From: Pyropia yezoensis
Lineage: Eukaryota > Rhodophyta > Bangiophyceae > Bangiales > Bangiaceae
Assembly: GCA_009829735.1 (NCBI GenBank)
Contig: CM020619.1
Location: 18,729,816 to 18,793,815 of the forward strand
Reading direction: 5' to 3'
DNA: 64,000 nucleotides
Each line of letters starts with the position of its first letter. Position 1 is the first letter of the stretch. The notes under the pieces are model-generated. The model had not been told where the DNA came from. It saw only the letters and a list, made by a program, of their open reading frames with translations, and did not search any database. Positions 10,701-20,265 of this stretch are shown piece after piece. Made by a program: the position numbers and the translations under genes.

Positions 10701-11850
10701 CTTCCACTAGCCGGGTCCTAGGACCAGACTTATAGGGATGTTGTTGGACGGGGACCGCTCCTGGCTTAAGCCGGATACGGTGTACCGTCTCTTTGATAGT
10801 CCCGAGGGTGCCATCCCAGAGAGAATTATATCTCTCTAGAAGTGCCGTGAGCTTAGCTCGTAGGCCTTCGGGCACCTTCCCCAGGTCTATACCTGGGGCG
10901 AGGGAGGATTCTTTCGGAGCCGGTTTCGGCTCCGGATCCTTCAACTCTTCGGTAGTAGCCTCTTGGCTGACGCCATCAAACACAGTTATGTGTCCTATGG
11001 CCATGCCGGCACGTAAACGTACCGGCCGCTTGGTCGGATTCGTAACCTGTACCGTAGTAGGCTGGCCAGGCTTAAGCGTGGCGGGCCCCTCGGCCAGTTG
11101 CGCTCCATGAATGGAGTGCAATGTGCTCTTGCCACGGATGTATCCGTGGCCTTGAAAGTTGCCACGCACTTGAACGTGCGCAATCGTACTAGGACGCATA
11201 AGCGTCTTGTGGGTAAGGAGCAGGCGGGCGTTCCCCCCCCGGGGACACGCACACACAGCCTCTCTGTTCGGCTTGCGGCGGGGGTTCTTCAGAACCCCTC
11301 GCAGGATGGGGACGGTCTCCCCCGATAAGAGGGTGACCGTCTGGTCCTCCGAGTTAATACTCTTAGTTTCGTGGTCCACGAATGTGTTCCCCAGGATAAC
11401 AGGGACGCACATATTCGGAACCACGCCAAAGGATATGTATGGGACTTTTCTTCCCACACATACCCCCAGGGTGACGCTTCCCACTTTGGGGAGCCACCCC
11501 CCGTTCACATCACAAAACCTTAAGGTTTCCAGGTCTCCCAGGGGTTCCATAGGGAACCCCCGAGGTAAGGCCTGCTTCCGGACGAGCGAAGGGCCACTCC
11601 CGGTATCGAGGATGGCCCTCGTCGCCCATTCATATCCCTTAGCAATAAAAAGCCGTACGGCTAATTGATATGCCGTGGGTGGTGACACTAGTGCCACCAT
11701 CCGAGCTGCTTGTTTAGCTTCGTCCTTCCATTTAGGGCGGATCATCTTACGCTTCACCCCACGAGGTCGGGGTAAGATGCGTTTCAACACGACATCCTCT
11801 TCCCCGGGGGAGGAATATTCCTCATCAGGCCTCCCCCTTAATCGTTTTTT
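7781..11850 (-). pseudogene. pol: Gypsy-1 pol (protease-RT-RNase H-integrase-chromodomain), frameshifted
   Basis: Encodes the replication enzymes of Gypsy-1. The pol frame opens in the -1 frame at the slippery heptamer 11850-11844. In order: aspartic protease (AILDTGSGPSLV), reverse transcriptase (FSTLDCNAGYW, CLVYLDDVIVF), RNase H, integrase with an HHCC zinc finger (HHELSLAAHPG to CTGCARNK), DDE core (LAMDILGP, TDNGPQF, NGQVEQYN) and a C-terminal chromodomain (EYVFEKFVDHRF onward, RWFGYGPQVDTW). The frame changes once in the RT thumb/connection region, about 10215-10235, so the first segment ends at 10141 and the second runs to 7781. The protease-RT-RH-IN order with chromodomain is diagnostic of Ty3/gypsy chromoviruses. 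The break implies an inactive copy. Confidence 0.92.
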
Positions 11851-13640
11851 GAGGAGGGGGTATCCTCAGATGAAGAGTCCTCTGACTCTTCGGTATTCCT
11901 GTGGGGGCTAGGCCCCCCTTTAGGGGCGCCAGAAGGCCCCCCCTAAGTGACAGCCGCTACGGGCTGCGCTGTCCCCGCCGTACCCCGCGGGGTAAGGACC
12001 TCAATCCGTGCGCGCTCCTTACGGGCTTTCTCAAACTTAGCCCGCGTCTCGACAGTAAAGTCGGGACAGTGGCGCGTAAAATGCTCATGGCTATTACAAG
12101 CCAAGCAGGGGTAGCGATTTAAACGCTCCCTCCCCACATCAGTGCTAACTGTGGCCTTCCCCCCGCACAACGAAGGTACGGAGGAACCGCTGGGGGTAGT
12201 AGCCACCCCCGCTGCAATGCCTTTAGAGGCATTGCGCCGAGCCCGACGCTCCGCGGCGTCTGCGGACCATTGGGCCCGCAGCTCCTCATTGCGCCGGCGA
12301 CATATGTCGCCTTTGAGTTGAGCATAGCGTACCAACGCCTCTATGGGCGTGTCTGGTGTATTAAAATCACGGACATCAGTCCGTACCTCCCACCAGACCC
12401 CTTGCATAAACAGGCCCTTAAGTTGGCTCGCAGTATGAATATACCCGCAGAGCGCATTTGCGTCGCGGACGCGCCGGTAAAAGGCGGTCTCGGTTTCATC
12501 CTTTTCTTGGGCAACGTTATTAAACGCTGCCACTTGGGATGATATAATTTCCTCGTCCGCATAACTGCAGAGGAGCCAGTTAACCAGCTCCAGGTACGAG
12601 ATGACCTCTCCCGCTCGTCCCCCCGCCTTAGAGGGGATAAGGGAGAGGAGCTCCTTCTTGAGTTCCCCGTTGGTAAACTCCGGAAGGTGGTACATAGCCC
12701 GACCTTCTGAGAGGTCGTTGTCATCGCTAGCCTTACGGAAGCGATTTAGGAACTCGAACACCCCTAGAGGGGGGGTCCCGTCCCAAAGGGCGTCACGCCC
12801 AAACGTGAGGGATATCTCTTTGCGCTTCCGGCCTAAGCCGTCAGCCATCTCTTCATCATAGCGTACGCTCTTATTGGCGAGTGCATTAGACTCGCAATCC
12901 AGGATACCTTTAAAGGTATCATCATCGGGTATTATCTTGAGCGGGATAACCCGCTCCGGTTTCCCGTTACGTCCGGGGGATAGCACACGGGCTACCCGGC
13001 GGTGGGTCGAAGCGCATAAGTGCCTCGCCCCACGTCTCTCAGGACCGACGTCACTTGCCTCTGAAGAGGAAGATGTCCGCGAATAACCGTGGGGTCGGCG
13101 GCGAGTCCGCCGACCAGATCGAGAGATTGAACCCTCGACCTTCTCGAGTCGAGCAGAAATTGGTGTCACCACCTCCGTCAACATCTGGCGGAAAGCCGTC
13201 AGAGGAACAGCTCCCATAGCCGTGGAGGACGACCCCCCCACAGCGGGTACGCCTCCCAAAGGGGCGCCTCTAAAATTATCCGTATCCATACGGTCCTGGG
13301 TGGGCGATGCAAACGTACCCCCACCCGCGGGTGAGGCCCAGGCCCCCCACTCACGGGAGATAAAGGTAGAGCGGTCGCCGAAGCCGTGGGCTGCCTCCCC
13401 ATCAGGGGTCGCGCCTGGAGTGGCTTGTACCAGGCCGGGAGCCTCACCAGCGCCTGGCACTCCACCCGGAGGCAGGTCCAAACGGGACAAACTCGTGCGT
13501 TCCCGCTGAGCGGCCGACTCAACACCAGGGCTGGTCCGTGAGGCGCCACCGGGAGCTTCGCCGGTGCCTGCTGTCACGTTTGACGTTTCCACAGAAGTAG
13601 GACCTCCTCCTTGAGGAGGAGCAGAAGTATCAGACTGCAT
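11838..13640 (-). pseudogene. gag: Gypsy-1 gag with one in-frame TAG
   Basis: Structural polyprotein. It starts at ATG 13640 (MQSDTSAPPQGGG). A Ser/Arg-rich N-terminal third is followed by the conserved retrotransposon Gag core (GILDCESNALANKSVRYDEE, then FEFLNRFRKASDDND and SYLELVNWLL) and a CCHC zinc knuckle (CLACNSHEHFTRHC). A TAG at 11945-11943 interrupts after 565 codons, but the same frame continues for 34 codons through an acidic Ser/Glu tail to the TAA at 11838 and the slippery site. The homologous Gag of Gypsy-3 has the same PVxAV plus acidic Ser-rich tail without a stop, so the TAG is probably a point mutation. Confidence 0.9.
11844..11850 (-). promoter_or_regulatory. Probable -1 ribosomal frameshift site A_AAA_AAC (gag-pol, Gypsy-1)
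   Basis: On the minus strand the gag frame reads TCA AAA AAC GAT TAA, so the heptamer A_AAA_AAC is in the correct phase two codons before the gag-frame TAA (11840-11838). Slipping one base back enters the pol frame, which is closed just upstream (TGA about 30 bases before). X XXY YYZ heptamers of this kind are the established signal for -1 frameshifting. A downstream stem-loop or pseudoknot was not modelled. Confidence 0.75.
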
Positions 13641-13767
13641 CTCGACCCGCCTGTAAAGGCTAGAAAGAAAAGGTACCAGGGGTCACAACCCAACCACAGA
13701 GCACACGACCAAGAAACCACCCAACAAAAGGAGAGGAGACTCCACCAGAAGCCAGAGCGAATCCCCT

Positions 13768-13784
13768 CCCCTGCTGCTCCACCA
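13768..13784 (-). other. Gypsy-1 primer-binding site
   Basis: On the minus strand TT then TGGTGGAGCAGCAGGGG follows the 5' LTR. A PBS begins TGG because tRNAs end CCA. The same 17 bases follow the 5' LTR in Gypsy-2, Gypsy-3 and the relic near 18990. I could not assign the tRNA. Confidence 0.75.
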
Positions 13785-13786
13785 AA

Positions 13787-14431
13787 TGTGGTGGTTATCT
13801 GGGCGTAAGCCCACACCAACGGGGTACATTATCCTCCTGAAGGAGATAATGGGGAACCCGGGGTATAAACCCTAGAGTCAGAACCGCCGGAACGTAAAGC
13901 TCCACGCAAAGGTGGAAGCGTCCGGGACGGGGAACGCGAGGGTTACGCAAGGTTGATTTTTTGTGAGGGGGAAGCAACGGGCACAGCCCCACGCGCAGAT
14001 ATCCCTCTTTGGCCCGCCGGTCCAGGGCCCGCTGTGGGACCCCGGAGTGCGGGCCAACACTCCCTGCACTAAACACCCAATGAGGACACTCAGAACCCTT
14101 CAACACATCTCTCCACGCAAAACACGCTCAGTGGTGGGATCTCACTAAATCTCGGCCAGATTGGGGCGGAAGTAGCCCGCCCTAGGTAGCTTCCCTTCAC
14201 AGGCCAGAAGGCGAATTCCAATCGGGTGGGCGTAATCGCTCTACCCGATACTATCTTATCTTGCCCCCCCCCATTCATGGAGGGGATCCAGCGAGGATGA
14301 CGTGGCGTGCCCCTCCCTAGTGAGGAGCGACCCCCCTCCTGCCCCCGATTGGTCAGGGGCAGAGGTCGCCACGATCCACCTCCCCCTAAACGGGGATGCC
14401 CCTAGTCCGAGGGGTGCGGTAAGCCCCCACA
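13787..14431 (-). repeat. Gypsy-1 5' LTR (645 bp)
   Basis: Pair of 5477-6121. It holds the presumed promoter, R region and polyadenylation signals, not resolved here. Followed on the plus strand by the AGAAA duplication at 14432-14436. Confidence 0.95.
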
Positions 14432-14630
14432 AGAAACAAGAGTGCTTCGACCAACCAGCGTTCGTTGCGAGAGCAGTTGTGGTCATAGCCAATCATCAGG
14501 TTCTTCCGACAGACGTATTGCATCACGCCATTGGTAAGCCCTCTGCTGCCAGCATGCGATTGGCCCTTGCTCTTGTACACTTGCTCTTGCTCTTGTCCAC
14601 ATGGGACAAAATTCGGAAGACTGCAATACC
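14432..14630. mobile_element. MITE copy B, right half
   Basis: Starts with the right AGAAA duplication of Gypsy-1 and continues the MITE broken at 5476. It ends with the inverted terminal sequence ATTCGGAAGACTGCAATACC, the reverse complement of the left end at 5212. Subterminal GCTCTTG repeats (14566-14596) mirror CAAGAGC repeats in the left half. Confidence 0.8.
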
Positions 14631-15488
14631 TCATACGTCTCGCTTTCATCTCTCCTGCGTCACCCGACTTACCGGCGGGCGCGCCTGTTACAATGATGAA
14701 GCTGCTGTAGCTGCTCTACTTTCTACAACGGCCATCATCACACCTCACCCGCCGCTCCCAGCCCATGGGGCATCAACTGTACGTCCCTTCGCTGCCCGTC
14801 CTACATCCCTAGCCTCCATCGCGCTTCTTTTCTACAAAGAGACGACGACAGGGAGGAGGGGCGACGGGGATGATGAAGCTGTTGAGCGCAGGAGAAGCGA
14901 GAAAGAGGGAAAGTGCGTGGTGGTGGCGAGTGCGAGGGAGGATACGGAGGCGCAGTAGGCGGTGGCACGAAGGCTGGCGCTAGCATGAGTCGCTGCAGGT
15001 TCGGCGGGCTCTCCCTGAGGGGACCACTGCGTGCCAAATGGCAGTCTGGCCGAATGGAGAGCTCATTGCAGTCAAGGCTCCCCATGTGGCATCCAGTACG
15101 TACTTCTGAGATGAACACCCTGTAGGTTAAAGCTGCCAGAAACGCCAAACCAAGGGGTCACTCCATACCAGAATTCCATACGCGGGACATATCTAGATAG
15201 ACTTCTACGAGGCATGAGAATAACGTATTCTTATGGGATTCCACGTTGCTGAAAGTCTCCAATGTACAGTACATTTACCTACATATGTATGTACGTATAC
15301 GTACGTACGTAGATACTGTATCTATGGTCCGCTGCCCAAAAAAGATACGTCGAGCATTCTTTTCTCAGTCCTCCGAGAAGCTTCGGGCCACGGGCCTCGG
15401 CCAATCAGGTGCACCTGCAGATGCCCCGGTGTAATGGGCCCCGCATGAGCGTTGTCCGGTCCCTTTTGGGAACCGGCTGCCAGCGCGC
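14631..15488. other. Intergenic region
   Basis: No gene supported. A palindromic ATGTATGTACGTATACGTACG-like simple-sequence stretch lies at about 15283-15312. Open frames are short and lack protein-like composition. Confidence 0.4.
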
Positions 15489-16169
15489 TCATTTACTGGG
15501 ACTGCGAGAGGGGGCACACTGGGTGGGGAGGGCCACGACGCGGGGGGTGGGGCCGGCGACACGGTCAGCGTCGACGCTGGTGGCCATGGGCGCGGCGGTA
15601 GCAGCGTCGGTGGCGACGGCCGCGGTGGGGGCGGCGGCGGCGGCGACGGCGGCGGCGGCGGCAGCGGCGGCATTGGTGTCAATGGTTTCGCGACGAGGAC
15701 CGCCACGGCGACGAGGACGACAAGGGTGGCCACGACGACGAGCTTGGGGCTGGGGGGGGGGGAGGGCGACGGCGGCGGCGATGGTGGCGGCGGCGACGGA
15801 AATGGTGCCGGTGTCGCCGGCTGCTGTAGCAGACAGCCCGGCGGGGGAGAGGGTTGTGGCGGTCACCCCGGCTGCCGCGGTGGCCGTGGTGTAGGCCGCT
15901 GCGGCCGACACGGTGGCGGAGGTGCCCGCGACGGCGCTGGTGGCTTCGGCGCTACCGCGTCGTCGGCGGAAACGGCGACCGTCTTGACCGAGGCCGAGGC
16001 GACGGCCACGGCGGCCGCCTGGGCGGCCGCGACCGCGGGCAGGCCCCACGCCGCTGCAGCTATGGGTCTTATGAAGTGGGTGGTGCCAGCAACGGTGTTT
16101 TTGGAGGCGGGCAGCAGGGCGCAGCCGTCCGCGTCGACGTTTTGGTCGGGAGGGGGGGGGGTAGGCCAC
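15489..16169 (-). CDS. Possible Ala/Thr-rich low-complexity protein, frames mixed
   Basis: A 226-codon minus-strand frame ends at 15489. Parts have high-GC third positions and read as a plausible Ala/Thr-rich protein (for example EATSAVAGTSATVSA and DADRVAGPTPRVVALPTQ). Between them, next to an 11-base G run at 15752-15762, a different minus frame looks more coding and gives a hydrophobic stretch (KLVVVATLVVLVAVAVLVA) resembling a membrane segment followed by proline-rich sequence. One gene with homopolymer-associated frame changes or introns would explain this, but so would compositional bias. No family recognised. Confidence 0.25.
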   Translation of the reverse strand: MAYPPPSRPKRRRGRLRPAARLQKHRCWHHPLHKTHSCSGVGPARGRGRPGGRRGRRLGLGQDGRRFRRRRGSAEATSAVAGTSATVSAAAAYTTATAAAGVTATTLSPAGLSATAAGDTGTISVAAATIAAAVALPPPQPQARRRGHPCRPRRRGGPRRETIDTNAAAAAAAAVAAAAAPTAAVATDAATAAPMATSVDADRVAGPTPRVVALPTQCAPSRSPSK

Positions 16170-17152
16170 AGGCAGCTGTGGCTACGATTGTCGAAGAGGT
16201 CGGGAGTTGTGCCGGTGTTTAGGATAGGAGGGGGAAGGGGGGCAGGCGTTCGCGGGAATGGTGTACAGAGGGAGGGCGGGGGGACGATGGTGACGCTGTT
16301 CGCGTGGTGGGGGCCCTTGGGTGGGGACTACGGGGTTGGTGTTTGGGCTGAGGGGTGTCGTGAAGGCGGTGGCGTATGGGGGCGCGGGGAAAGGACTTCA
16401 AGGGGTGGTGCTGTCCTCTACTGGTGAGGAGGGCATCTGCGGCGATGGTGGAGGATTGATGTATGGATGGGGGAGCGCGGGGAACGTTTTCCTATGTGAG
16501 ATGTAGACGGTCGGGGTAAAGTCACTGTTACACCTGGAGTGGAGTGGGCGGCGGCGGCTGTAGCGGCGGGGTGGTGATAGCGCCACGAGCGCTGGTACCC
16601 GTGCCTGCGCCGGAGTCTCTCTATCAGTTGCGGGCGCAGGGGGGCGGGCACGGCGGCTCCGACGGGCATAAGGTAAATGTGCGGCAGGGTGCGTTACCTC
16701 TGCTTGAACGGGAGCGGCAGCGATGTGGTGCTGGAATGACGCACGGCTATGTGGAGACCGAATGTTGGGGGGCCTCGCGAAGGGGGTGGTCAGCCCAAGA
16801 AGCAAAAAAGCAGCAAGGCACGTTGTGCACTTGCGTCTTTTCTCACACGAACCACGCGCTCACCCCCTGACACCCCACAGACGCGGGTCACTTTGCCGCT
16901 TATTCCATTGGGCCGGACACTGTTGGCGCCTGCGAAGAACCCACTCAGTCTGGGCGCAGCCCCCCGAGCAGCGCTCCGTCCGCCGTTAGTGGACCCGCCC
17001 AAGTCCCCGCGTGAGGTACTGCCGCGGAGGGTGGAGGGGGTGGCGGGAGGTAGGGGTGGGATTGTCTCCTCGAGGTGTCTGGTCCAGGAGAGGGGACCAG
17101 GAGAGGCAGGGGGACGAGAAACCACTTCAGGAGAGGCACCAGCCGATATGTA
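16170..17152. other. Intergenic G-rich region
   Basis: Long forward frames exist (for example 16749-17537) but read as Pro/Arg/Gly-rich sequence without a domain. Nothing is called before the Tc1 terminal repeat at 17153. Confidence 0.35.
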
Positions 17153-18630
17153 CAATCGCCGGCCAAAATCGTTTGTCTACCGCCGAAATCTCGGTTCCCA
17201 GGCCTGGAACTTGGCGCCGATCTCGTGGCATGTGTGGCCCCACGCGCAATCAGAAGCACATCTGCCGGGGGAAGCGCCGCCACACAGAACGGCTGCCAAC
17301 CGGTGTAAAAGCGACCTCTACACGCACCACGGCCGAGGAGAAAAAAAAAAAAAAAGTCCCAACCATGGCAGGCCACAACCGGGTGTCCCTGACGAGCCAG
17401 CAGGCCGCTGCCATCAAGGAGATGGCGTCGACGGGCAACAGCAACGGGGACATTGCGGCCGCACTCGACATCAAGAAGAGCACGGTTGCCCACGTGGCCA
17501 AGAAGGTGCGCAGTGGCACCGGCGTCCCGGCACGTGAGAACCGCGGCCGCCCCCGGACGCTCAGCGGGCGAGACCTGCGTGCCCTCTCTCGGCTCATGAA
17601 GGCCAACCGATTCAGCTCCCTCTCTACCACCACCGAGCTGGTGAACGTGGGGCGGACCAAGCCCGTCAGCCCTGGCACTGTGCGCCGCGCCATCACGCGC
17701 AAGGGATCAACTCCATGACGCCGGCCGTCAAGCCATGGGTCTCCGACGCGAACAAGGTCAAGCGCGTCAAGTGGGCAACGGAGCGGCGCTCCTGGGACCT
17801 TGGGTGGAAGTTTGTTATTTTCACGGACGAGAGCTCATTTGAGGTCCGACGGCCGTCGCGCGCCCGGGTGTGGCGCAAGGAGGGCGAGCGCTTCTTACCC
17901 GGCTGCTTGCGTCCGTCGTTCAAGAGCGGGAGGCAGTCGGTGATGGTCTGGGCAGGCTTCTCGTCGCGCGGGCGCACCCCTTTGTATCGGGTACAGGGGT
18001 CCATGGACTCCGCGCAGTACGAGCGCGTCCTGAAGGAGGAGGTCTACCACAACCTGATGGCCGACTTTGGGTCCCCTGGAGGCGCCTGGCTGCAAGAGGA
18101 CTTGGCCCCCTGCCACGCGTCCGAGCGCAGCAAGGCGGCCATGGCCGCGCTGGGGTTCAAGATGCTTCCTTGGGTGGGGTAATGCCCCGACCTTACCCCG
18201 ATTGAGATTGTCTGGAACGAGCTTGACCGCCGGTTGCGCGCCCGGCCGACCGCTCCCAAGACCAAGGAGGACCTCGACGTGGCACTTTGTGAAGAGTGGA
18301 TGGCCGTACCCGACGCCTTCTTCAAGACCCTCATTGACTCCATGCCCCGTCGAGTGGCGGCCGTCATTGCCTCTAAGGGCAACGCGATTAGGTATTGAGC
18401 GTGGGTGGGCCTTGCTTTCTTGTCGGGTAGCGTGTGCGAGGCGGGTTGTCTCAATAATGGTCGATGGTGGTGGGGAGGGGAGTCGGGGGGGGGGGAGGGG
18501 CAATGTCGGATTCTACCAAGTCGCAGCCGCTGGCTGCAAGCCCAGCTCGTCTGAGCAGGGTGCAGATCGTGACAATTTCATTCTTGGATTTTTATGTGCG
18601 AAGCGGACAAACGATATTGGCGCCTGACTG
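17153..18630 (+). mobile_element. Tc1/mariner-type transposon, 1,478 bp, TA-flanked
   Basis: Both ends carry inverted repeats of about 28 bases: left CAATCGCCGGCCAAAATCGT, right (reverse complement of 18601-18630) CAGTCAGGCGCCAATATCGT, both continuing TTGTC. Each end abuts a TA (17151-17152 and 18631-18632), the invariant Tc1/mariner target duplication. A single DD34E transposase gene lies inside in the plus direction. Ends and gene are both present, but the gene is broken, so this copy could move only if supplied with transposase. Confidence 0.9.
17365..18398 (+). pseudogene. Tc1-type DD34E transposase, one frameshift and one stop
   Basis: Starts at an ATG with Kozak-like context (AACCATGG). 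The N-terminal part has a helix-turn-helix region (SQQAAAIKEMASTGNSNGDI) and the GRP-type linker (ENRGRPRTLSGRDLRALSRL). The first frame ends at 17718; the protein continues in another frame overlapping at 17715, indicating a one-base change around 17700-17706. Catalytic residues are the D in FTDESSF, the D in QEDLAPCH and the E in DLTPIEIVW, with 34 residues between the last two. A TAA at 18180-18182 interrupts just before DLTPIE, then the frame stays open to TGA 18396-18398. Recently broken pseudogene. Confidence 0.9.
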
Positions 18631-18978
18631 TACAAAAAGCCAGAAATGGCCTTTCACACGTGAGGACCTGGCTTCTTCGTGGACCAATCAGACGAGCCTA
18701 TGACATGAAACATTTACCCCACGACTGGCCATCCCAAAAACGAGGACTCGCTCACGGAAAAAGAAACTCAAAACACTGGCCTCCAGGCACCCGCTGGGCT
18801 CTCCCAAAAAGTGACCACCCCTCTTCCAAGCCTCTGTTGGCACATGGGCAAGAACCAGCCCCCGAGCAGTACAAATCAATGCGAAGAGAATGGCCCCGTT
18901 TCGGGTGGTCAGCAACCGGGCCACTCAGGGTGTCCCTCAGAGCGGTACACTACCAGGAGACCCAAGGACCACAGGAGT
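18631..18978. other. Region before a relic LTR
   Basis: No gene. It may be leader or internal sequence of the relic LTR element that follows on the minus strand, but no gag or pol was recognised. Confidence 0.3.
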
Positions 18979-19185
18979 CCCCTGCTGCTCCACCAAATGT
19001 GGCAAAAACCACTCACACACGCGGCACCCGAGTTGGGGCGGTGCGCAAGGGCCGCCTCCCTTGTCGGGGGAACGGGAAGAAGTGCAAGTCGCACACACGC
19101 TGTCTCTGTTGTGGGGCAATCCCCCCACCAGTAAACAAGAAGATGGTGTTTGGGCCAACAGTTTCTTGGTCGGGCTACCAGGAGA
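18979..19185 (-). mobile_element. Relic Gypsy LTR fragment with primer-binding site
   Basis: 18979-18995 is the complement of the 17-base primer-binding site shared by the Gypsy elements here, and 18998 onward matches the antisense strand of the 3' part of the Gypsy-2/3 LTR (TGTGGCAAAAACCACTC at the start) for about 185 bases at roughly 85-87% identity. The match fades after 19185. No matching second LTR was found, so this is a fragment or a more diverged subfamily. Confidence 0.7.
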
Positions 19186-20265
19186 CCCACGGACCTCATG
19201 AGTTCGCAAGGACCTCTGTGAAACTACTGTCAGCATGGTGGCCGTGGACCCCGTCACGGCCGATGTGGTGCCTGGGCCCGAGCCGAGAAAAACATCAATG
19301 TATCTTTTTTGTGCAACGGACCGTAGATACGTCGATCGCCAAGGATCTCAAGGCAAAAAAACTCTCAATGTAAACAAATCCAATCCATGTCGGGTCCTGG
19401 GCGTCAGCCGGCTCTCAGACTACCACCCCCTTTGAACGACGGAGTCCTGCAGCACAGGAGATTGACTGCTGGTTTGGCATTTATTTATCAAGGGTGCAGA
19501 ACTGCAGAATCCACAGCTGGACGCCCGATGGTGGTCCGAAAGGATAGCTATACGCCCAACCGCGGCTTTTTTAGCATGCCTTTCAAGCCCCTCGGCACAC
19601 TTTCATGCATTGTCGGACCCCACCTAATGCCCGTACGGGTCCTGTGTGGGGGCAAGCCCGAAAGGTACCCGTGAGAACAATGTTACACCCACACCACCAG
19701 GTTTTGGCCATCCTGTCAAGTAACGCCGAGCTCCTCGGCTGGACACCCCGACCACCCCGCGCCAAGAGTGGCACCCCCACAACAACGGTGCTACATTACA
19801 CGAACAAACATAGCTGGCATCAGGCAACACGGTGTGGGCCACGTCAAAGGACACGCATCGCAGCCCGCGACGAGCCATGACGGAGATGGCGGCCATCATA
19901 GTTGGGGGGGGGGGGAGGGGAGGGGGTTGGTTGTGGCAGGGAGACGAATCCGCGGCCAGGACGCCTCCCGACTTAGCAGCTGGTGCTCGAGGGTAGGCGG
20001 CGCGGATGTGGGCGCCAGATAAATATCCTCGTGAGGAGGCGTCCTGTGTGCGAATACCCCAGCTTTCAACGCATCGTTGTCCAGCTGTGGAGTTGATCTA
20101 GCGCTTCACAGCACGCGGAAAAGCGGTACGGTCTCGTGAGCAGCCGAGCGGGCATGTGCTGCAAGCAACAGCCTTGGGCCGCACGCCAAGCCAACCCCTA
20201 CACTCCTGACGTGCCGCCCGCAGAAGCGTTCCCCAGGCCCGCCGCCCACCGCTCCATACCTACTA
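19186..20265. other. Intergenic region
   Basis: No gene recognised. It may include the diverged remainder of the relic LTR. A G-run lies at 19903-19926. Confidence 0.35.

Larger units (their letters stand above)
5477..14431 (-). mobile_element. Gypsy-1: full-length Ty3/gypsy chromovirus, degenerate
   Basis: An 8,955-bp LTR retrotransposon on the minus strand. Its two 645-bp LTRs start TG and end CA and are flanked by perfect 5-bp duplications AGAAA (5472-5476 and 14432-14436). Order in the sense direction: 5' LTR, primer-binding site, gag, pol (protease, reverse transcriptase, RNase H, integrase, chromodomain), a 1.65-kb non-pol region with an antisense ORF, purine-rich tract, 3' LTR. gag has an in-frame TAG and pol a single frameshift, so this copy is not autonomous. 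It sits inside a MITE, showing the order of insertion. Confidence 0.95.

Noticed and set aside
15283-15312. Palindromic ATGTATGTACGTATACGTACG-like stretch
   Set aside because: Simple-sequence repeat; no evidence of a regulatory site.
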